From Echinarachnius parma (lineage: Eukaryota > Echinodermata > Echinoidea > Clypeasteroida > Echinarachniidae), in the NCBI GenBank assembly GCA_037951105.1, contig JBAMJV010003081.1:178632-242631 (forward strand): a DNA stretch of 64,000 nucleotides. Reading direction: 5' to 3'. Of the stretch, positions 51,901 through 60,900 are shown in pieces. The notes under the pieces were generated by a model that was given only the letters and a program-made list of their open reading frames with translations, searched no databases and was not told the DNA's origin. Every line of letters begins with the position of its first letter. The first letter of the stretch is position 1. The translations under genes were made by a program, and so were the position numbers.

Positions 51901-54900
51901 TACACACCAATCCTCAGTTACCATGGACTCTTCTGTATCCACCCCCAGTATTACGTAACAATCGTTTTGACCCAGGATCTGTGTTTTTTTTATCCCGCGC
52001 TTGCGCGCGCGCTCACAATCATTGACTTTCAAACTAAGTTGTGTTTTCTCACGGTGTTTTCTTTAAATTTTTGTCTGACTATTCACCACACCGACGCAGA
52101 CCTTTTTTTTAAAACTCTATATAGAGGCCATCAATACTGATAAAGCTACTGGTCCAGATGGAATCCCAGGCCAATTTCTGAAGAGTTTCGCCAAGGTTCT
52201 AGCACCAGTTTTGTGTTTCATCTTCCAGCAGTCACTGGTCAGGTACCATCAGACTGGCGCCTGGCGAACATCACACCAATTTTTAAAAAGGGAAACAAAA
52301 GCACCCCTTCAAACTATCGTCCAGTTTCCGTAACATCGATATGCAGTAAGTTGATAGAACATATCATCTTCAGTCAGATAATGCACCACTACGATACCAA
52401 CAACGTACTACACGACTCTCAACATGGTTTCCGAGCAGGCCGCTCATGTGAGACCCATTTAATTATGACAGCCGAAGATCTGGCACGTTCACTGGACCAA
52501 AAAGACCAGGTTGATGCGATTGCTCGGGATTTTTCGAAAGCTTTCGACCGTGTCCCCCATGAGCGCCTCTTACTCAAACTCAGACACTACGGCATCCGAG
52601 GCGAACTACAGCAATGGATCAGATCATTCCTCACAGACCGATCCCAGCGGGTGGTTGTAGATGGACAAGCATCTGACACGATCCACGTGTCATCTGGTGT
52701 TCCCCAAGGAACGGTACTGGGCCCCCTCGTGTTCATCACATTCATAAATGACACCTCCCATGGTATCACGTCCAAGCTAAGGCTGTTTGCAGATGCCTGT
52801 CTCATATACAATCCTATTCATGACATCTCGAACCACCATGCGCTTCAGCGGGACCTTGACCGCCTTCATCAATGGTCTCTTACCTGGCAGATGAAATTCA
52901 ACACAGAGAAATGTCATCTTCTACGGTTCTCACTCCGCCAAAACAACATTGAAGGCAATTACCTACTGGGCAAAACTCAACTTACAGCAGTTCAAAACTA
53001 CAAATACCTGGGTCTTACCTTTCCTCACAACCTATCCTGGCAAAAACACATTGATGGAATTGCATAGAAAACAAACCAAATGATCGGGCTTATCAATATG
53101 AATCTACGACGCTCTTCCCAGATGATCCGACAACAAGCCTTTTTCTCCCTAGTCAGACCTCGCTTGGAATATTGTGCAACAGTCTGGAATCCATATAAGA
53201 AGAGCATCTCAAAGATTGAAGCTGTACAGAGGCGAGCAGCAAGATTCGTTCTTCAACAATTCCGCCATTCTGAGAGTGTGTCTGCTATGATTCAACAACT
53301 TCAATGGAGTACACTGGAAAGACGCAGACACAACTCCTGCCTCAACCTCCTCTACAAAATTCAGAATGACATGGTAGCAATTACACCTGACCAACTACTC
53401 ACACCAATGGCCCCAAGCATCACCAGACAATACCACCCAAATAAGTTCTCAAGCATATACCTACTTGAACTCAGCTTTACCAGAACTCCTACTTCCCACG
53501 AACTGTCACAGCATGGAATGTGCTCCCCAATATCACTATGTGCCTCTGCGGGAGCAGTTGCCTCAATCGGCAATTAATGGGACACCTCACCGGTTCCCCT
53601 CGACTCTACGTCCTGACTGATGGACCCTGTCGAGTACCCAAGTAGAAGTAGAAGTATATATACACTACTCACAACAAGTAAGTACCCCCCTAGCATGTTG
53701 TCATATATCTCAAAAAGTATTTCACCGATTTTGATCATTCAAACGGTAATGGATGCGCAATCTTCTTACGCACAATGTGAATGGTAAATGGTTGCCACAG
53801 CCTTACTTTTTCATCATCAAAAAATGATTTTCTAAAACAAAGTGCCCCCAAAAAAGTTTCACTTTCAGTTTTATTTGGCATAGTGGGTACATTTTGTACA
53901 CGAGTAAGCTTTTGAAAACTGGTTCCACTGTGAACAATGCAGCAGTAGTACTGAATTACATAGCAGATTGGTGAATTAGGCCAACTCCAATAAAGATGAA
54001 AACAGGACATGACTTCGGCCATTCTAATCCCCCGCAATTTCATATTGAAAGGCCTATTGTTTTAGAAAAAATCATGCTTTTGAAAAATGGTGTCACGAAG
54101 AACAATGCAGCAGTAGTAGTGGATTACATAATAGATTTGTGTGTCGGGTAGTCTTCAATAAAGATGTTTACTCGTATACAAAATGTACCCAGTATGCCAA
54201 ATAAAACTGAAAGTGCAACTTTTTTTGGGGGGCACTTTGTTTTAGAAAATTCATTTTTTTTGATGATGAAAATGTAACGCCATGGCAACCATTTATCACT
54301 CACATTGTGCGTAAGAAAATTGCGCATCCATTAACGTTTGAATGATCAAAATCGGTGAAATACTTTTTGAGATATATGAACAAATGCTAGGGGGTACTTA
54401 CTTGTTGTGAGTAGTGTATATATATCGATACTTTTGAGAGGGCTCTTGCAATTGTATTCAAGAAAAATCGAATTGACGTATATGACCACAAAAATGGCAT
54501 TAAAGTCTGCTTATATGCATTTATCATATCGTTATCAAGTTTCGACCACTACAAACACAGTTCGATAACCCAAAAAGCAGCAGCAGGATTAATGCCAAGA
54601 ATATCAACAGCTGATCAACTCTTCCTAGTTAATTTCATATCAACAATTTTATTTCTGCAATCAATATACAAGCTGCAACAAAAAAGTTGATACTGATTAA
54701 AGCGGAATAATCCTTGAAAACGGATCCACCATCGAGGATGCAAAATGGAACTGGGATGGGCCACGGGTGCAGTACACAGACTGAAGTCACTGAACACAAT
54801 TAGGCGATTCCTCAAAGTAAGAACACAAATAGAACTTGTCCTACCAATCAAATTGTATGGAGCAGATAATGGACGCTCCGAAAGGAAGTTGCGAACAGAC

Positions 54901-57900
54901 TTCCTACATTCGAGATGTTTCAGATAAATCATAGAATATATCATGAATCATAGAATGTACAAAGTTAGACATACATCTATCAGAGACCATTTCAACAAAC
55001 TAATCAACATAATCTTAAATAACAGAATAATGCTCCTTTGGACACATCCAGCCAATTAAATAATCAGGTCTCCCCAAATTGCGATGGATGGGAGTTCCAG
55101 GGGCCCAGGGGGTAGAAATCCTATGAGATAGACGGATTGCCATAAAGTTGACTGCAAAGAAAGGAATGTGCACACAATTACAGAGACTAGTCAATTTGCA
55201 AGATATCAGAAAGATGCGAGGGAATTACGAAGCGGATGGCACCTCTCCACCCTCCGTTTGAGTAAACGGCAAAAATCAAGTAAGTCACAGTAGGTCGCGC
55301 CAATGCTGATCAACCATACAAATGTAGCCCTTTACAACAACTAAGAAATGGCGTCTTGTTGACTGCATGTGACAGTGAAGTCATCACACAAATGTAATAC
55401 AAAGAAGATATTATATGACAGCTCATGTTATTTGTATGTTTTCTTTGCGAAATTGTCTTTTCTTTTTACCTAAACATATTGTGTAAATAATTGAATTGAA
55501 GGCAATGTCTTCAATTTGTAATCCCCATAGTATACTTACTCTTTCTTTTTCCAGAGATTTGTGTCCTCTGACCGTCAGAACTAGTGCCAGGAGTGGCAAT
55601 GTCTGCATGAACGCAACACAATACAGCATGAATAAGTCTGTATCTAAACATGCATGTGCTATTATTTGGTGACAAGGGTTAGCAATTCTAGATAAATCAT
55701 ACTGAAAAGGTTCTTGTGATGTATTCAAGTTATATCATGTTGGAATGTGCATGTAATATGGTATATGCGATAAGTCAACCGTTTATAGATGCTTTGTTTT
55801 CACATATTAAATATTTTTTTTGCCAGAGCAACAGACGATGGTTACTAACCCGTTAACTACGGGAACCGTGTTTTTTACGGCTCCCATACGACATGTTTAG
55901 AGACTGGAGCCGTGATTTCCCGGTTCCGAGGAAACCCTATTTTTGGGGCTTGAAAATCATAATATTGTGATTTTTTTTCCAAATGGACTGCAATGAAAGA
56001 GTGAGGTCCCATCTACCTCCTGCTATGTACAGTTCTATAGTACAACAATTTTAGTAGATTCTCAAGGCGCATAGAGGGAAGCTATCCATAGGGGTAGCTG
56101 CAGGCACTCTAGACCGTGTGTTATTTGTATAACATAACACAGTACGCAGGTCAGTGAATAAGAACCAACCCATTTAACTAACTTTTTTTTGTTCATCCCT
56201 TAAGACATAATTATAAAAAGTTAAGAAAAGCGTTATATTGCATTGAAACACAATTACGATACTCCTTGATTGGATGCATCGATCTGATTGGGTACGTGGT
56301 AGATCAACATAATTATGTCATTGTGTATTAACAACTCACTATTTTGCAAGAAGGTGTTCTTTATACGTGAAGCCAAAAGTTGTGAGCTGATTGTTATATT
56401 TTGTTTGGCCTACTTATGATACTGTTCATTATGAAAAACCCTATGAGTAGGCCTAATTATGTCTAGCCGATTCTGACATTACTGCAATGATTTATTTTAC
56501 ACACAAAATGAGTAGGTTTGCATACAAACAGGTAAAACAAATACTATTTTGAGGTATGTTTATCAGAACACAGACGTATTCGCTCCTTTCTCCAATGATG
56601 CTCACAGTGACACATGACACTAACACATGATCACACGTGACCAAGAGTAATTATAAGTGATATTGTCTCATATCAGGTGTAGGAACAATTGGAAAATAAT
56701 GTTAACTACCATGACGAGGGCACTCTTCCCTCTTGATACTCACTCTTTCTTTTAAGGGTAATTCTTTTCCGCTTACCACCTTGAGTGTCAGTTCCTGCAT
56801 ATACAAGATAATAATTATAATATCAGGTGAATACTCTTCCCATTTATTCTAACAAAGGTTGTTAATATGGATCAATTATTCTGAGAGTGCTCTTGCAATG
56901 TATTTAAGATAAATCGATTGACGTGCATCTTGTGTAGAAAAAGACGATTTTACTATATTGATTTGTGAAATATGAAATAATATAACCACAAAAAGGGCTT
57001 TACAATTAGGTGATCAGTGTAACGCATTTATCACATTGTAATCAAGTTTCAATCAATACGAACAGAGTTTGGTGACCTCACAAGCAGAGGTATGATTTAA
57101 GCCAGGAAGATCTACAACTGATCAACTCTTCCCATTTAATTCAATATCAATTCTGCAATCAATATACAAAGAGTGGATACTGATTACGGCGGAATAATCC
57201 ATGAAAACGGATCCACCACCGAGGATGCAACACAGAACTGGGCAGACTATGGTTGCAGTACACAGGCTGAACACAATAAGGAGATTCCTCAAAATAAGAA
57301 CAACACAAATAGAACTTGTCCTACCAATCATATTGTATGGAGCAGAAACATACACGCTCCAAACAGAAGATGAGAACAGACTTACTACACTTGAGTTGAT
57401 ATATCCTAGAATGGACAACGTTAGTGATACATCAATCAGAGAGCAGTTCAAGAATGTAATCCACACAGTCTTCAAGAAAAGAATATCCTCCATTGGACAA
57501 ATCTAGCCAATGTAATTAGCAGGTCTCCCGAAATTACAATGGATGGAAGGTCCAGAGGCCCAACCTTAGGGGAAGAAACCCTAAAAGATAGACGGATTGC
57601 CATAAAGTTAATGTGCACACAATAACAGAGACTAGTCAATTTGCAAGATACCAGATAGTTGCGAGGGAATTACGAAGCGGATGGCACCTCTCCACCCTCC
57701 GTTTGAGTAAACGGCAAAAATCAAGTAAGTCACAGTAGGTCGCGCCAATGCTGATCAACCATACAAATGTAGCCCTTTACAACAACTAAGAAATGGCGTC
57801 TTGTTGACTGCATGTGACAGTGAAGTCATCACACAAAGGTAATACAAAGAAGATATTATATGACAGCTCATGTTATTTGTATGTTTTCTTTGCGAAATTG

Positions 57901-60900
57901 TCTTTTCTTTTTACCTAAACATATTGTGTAAATAATTGAATTGAAGGCAATGTCTTCAATTTGTAATCCCCATAGTATACTTACTCTTTCTTTTTCCAGA
58001 GATTTGTGTCCTCTGACCGTCAGAACTAGTGCCAGGAGTGGCAATGTCTGCATGAACGCAACAAAATACAGCATGAATAAGTCTGTATCTAAACATGCAT
58101 GTGCTATTATTTGGTGACAATTGCATGGTTAGCAATTATAGTTAAATCATACTGAAAAGGTTCTTATGATGTATTCAAGTTATATCATGCTGGAATGTGC
58201 ATGTATGGTATATGCAATAAGTCTTCCGTTTATAGATGCTTTGTTTTCACATATTAATTGGGTTTTTTTTTTTGGCCACGAGCAACAGACGATGGTTACT
58301 AACCCGTTAACTACGGGAACCGTGTTTTTACGGTTCCGATAGGATATGTTTAGAGGCTGGAGCCGTGATTTCCCGGTTCCGAGGAAACCCTATTTTGGGG
58401 GCTTGAAAATCATATATTGTGATCTGTTTTTTCGAAATGGACTGCAATGAAAGAGTGAGATCCCATCTACCTCCTGCTATGTACAGTTCTATAGTACAAC
58501 AATTTTAGTAGATTCTCAAGGCCCCTAGAGGGTAGCTATCCATAGGGGTAGCTGTACTATACAAAATGAGGATCGCTATTCATGATTATGAGAAGAGGGC
58601 CACTATTCATACTGTAAGATGAGGGTCGCTATTCATAATATTATAAGAGTAGGATGGCTATTCATCATACGAAATGAGGGTCGCTATTCAGAAAATGTTA
58701 TTCATGAAACCTCTCCAATGTTTTTTTTTTGTGTTGTATGCAGGTAAAAGACGGAGGAGAATTAAAGTGAATTAACGACATGAAAACGAGAAAAAAAGAT
58801 CAATCAGTTGCAAACTATAAATAATTAAGGAAAACAAAATGATAAAAAAGAGAGGAAATACTGAATGGGTGACACGCCCACATTGGTAGCGTAGCTAACG
58901 AGGAGGGGGGGGGGGGGGGGGGGGGCTGGGTTGTCCCCGAATAATTTGGCCAAACAATATAAAACATAAGAGGTAAACGTTATCATTCCATGAATAGGTG
59001 GACCCTCTTCTGACATTATGAATAGAGAACCTGTTATTACATTATTAGTAGCACCCCCTTCTTCATGTTCATGATTAAACAATTGTGCTTGAGCGCGAAG
59101 ATGTTATTATTGAACAGGTAAATCAATTTAAGTATTTAGGGGTCATACTTGATAAACACATTGATTTGGTATGTGCAAAGCTAGCTAGGGACTATTGGGT
59201 ATATTAGACAAATTAAGAAATATTTACCGAAACAAGTTTTGATTCTGCTATATAATGGTTTAATTCTTCCACATTTGATATTGAAAGTAAAGCGTCTTCA
59301 AAATAGATACGCTCGCTTGATTCGGAATGCGGATGTTGAAACAAATTGGCAATCTGTCTTACAAAGAGTTAATTATCAATTATGTTTGTATATGTTTAAA
59401 GTTATAAATGGACTTTCACCAGAGTATTTGAAGGTTATGATAATTTTTAGAACTTAAAGGGATAGTTGAGTTTTGGTAGAGAGGGCGCTAGACTACTTTT
59501 TTTGTGAGGTAATGAAAAACTGAGTGTAAAATTTGAAAGAGCATAATATTTAAATAATAAAATCATCTTTGTTTGATCAAAATCGGTGCAGAGACGCCTG
59601 AAATATCCATAAATATAACAATTTGTAATAAACCTAGGGCCCCAGGTTTATTAGAGAATTTTGAACCAGCCGTTAAAAATTCAAAAAAATGCTTCCTCTT
59701 TTCAAAAAGTTACAAAATAGGTATTTAAATAGTTGTTGGTTATTTCTCTATCTAATCACTATTTCAACAAAGCATCACGTGCACAATATTTTATTCAAAA
59801 TAGTTGAAACCGATGAGTGTTTAGAGAGCGCCCTCATGTTTTAACGGCTCTTTTTGAATGATAACATGATCTTTACTACGTCATTTGTAATTTTGTGTTC
59901 CTTTCTAGTTATAACTATTAGTTTGTAATGTAATGATGCAGGTTTTGGTTACTAAAATTCAGTTTCACCAAAACTGTACTCTACTTACTAGAACTCAACT
60001 ATACCTTTAAGCCAAACAAAGACTATATGAAAAGGTCCTTTCAGTATTTAGGTTCGATAATTTGGAACAATCTCCCACTTTGCATTAGAAATACCACATC
60101 CGTTGCGTCTTTTAAAAGGCAATGTAAATTATTATCACTTATTGATCGCATTTAATTACTAATATATATTTCCTAGTATACATTTTAGTAGTAAATATAT
60201 TACACACTACCACAGTTCCTAATCTGAGTAAAAGTTAGGTTTTTTTAATTTTTTGTTTGTTTGTTTTAGTTTGTTTTTGGATGAAAGTAGTTGTTAGTTA
60301 TCTCTGACACTGATTTATTAATTATTTTATCTATATATTTGTTATTCATTTTGTGTTGTTGTGTTCAGAATTGTGCATTGTATTGTTTTTTATTGTACGC
60401 AGGGCCCCTTGGTAGATCAGTTGTTTAACTGAAAGAGCAACCCGGTTGAAATAAAACGTTAATAAATAAATAAATAAATAGCGGTCCTTATAAGCAGGGA
60501 CCTTCAATATGAATTATAAAGATCGACCCTCATCTAAGTTTTTCTTATTGATAACGGACCTTATGCCTTTATTATTAGCGACCACTATTTGCGTTTTTTT
60601 TTAAAGCGGTCCTTCAGTATATAGGGAAATAGCACAATATGACTAGCGGGTTTTATAAATAGCGAGGTTACCCCAATTATGTGATCCACTTTTTAGTGCA
60701 AAATATTTTTAGCAAGAAATGGGGGACAATATTCGTTACAATTATGATGACCATAACGAGTAACGTAAGTTGACTGTCTGCAAAGCCGAAATAATAATAT
60801 TGTGAAATATTAGTAGTGTGTGTGTGTGTTGGGGGGGGGGGGGGGGGGGGGGGGGGGTGTAGGATTCGTGGATTATGGTGCTCAGTATGTTGAGACAAAT

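Larger units (their letters stand above)
54421..56105. repeat. segmental duplication copy A, carrying exon E3
   Basis: Matches 56884-58552 in order: GGCTCTTGCAAT block, decayed cassette, LINE tail, a nearly identical stretch from about 55220 to 55740 containing the cassette exon, and a CCCGTTAACTACGGGAACCG block. The region around the exon is almost free of differences, while the left part is more diverged. Confidence 0.85.
56884..58552. repeat. segmental duplication copy B, carrying exon E1
   Basis: Partner of copy A at a spacing of about 2445 bp measured between the identical exons (58047 and 55602). The core 57660-58170 is nearly identical to 55220-55740. The CCCGTTAACTACGGGAACCG block lies at 58304. 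Confidence 0.85.
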
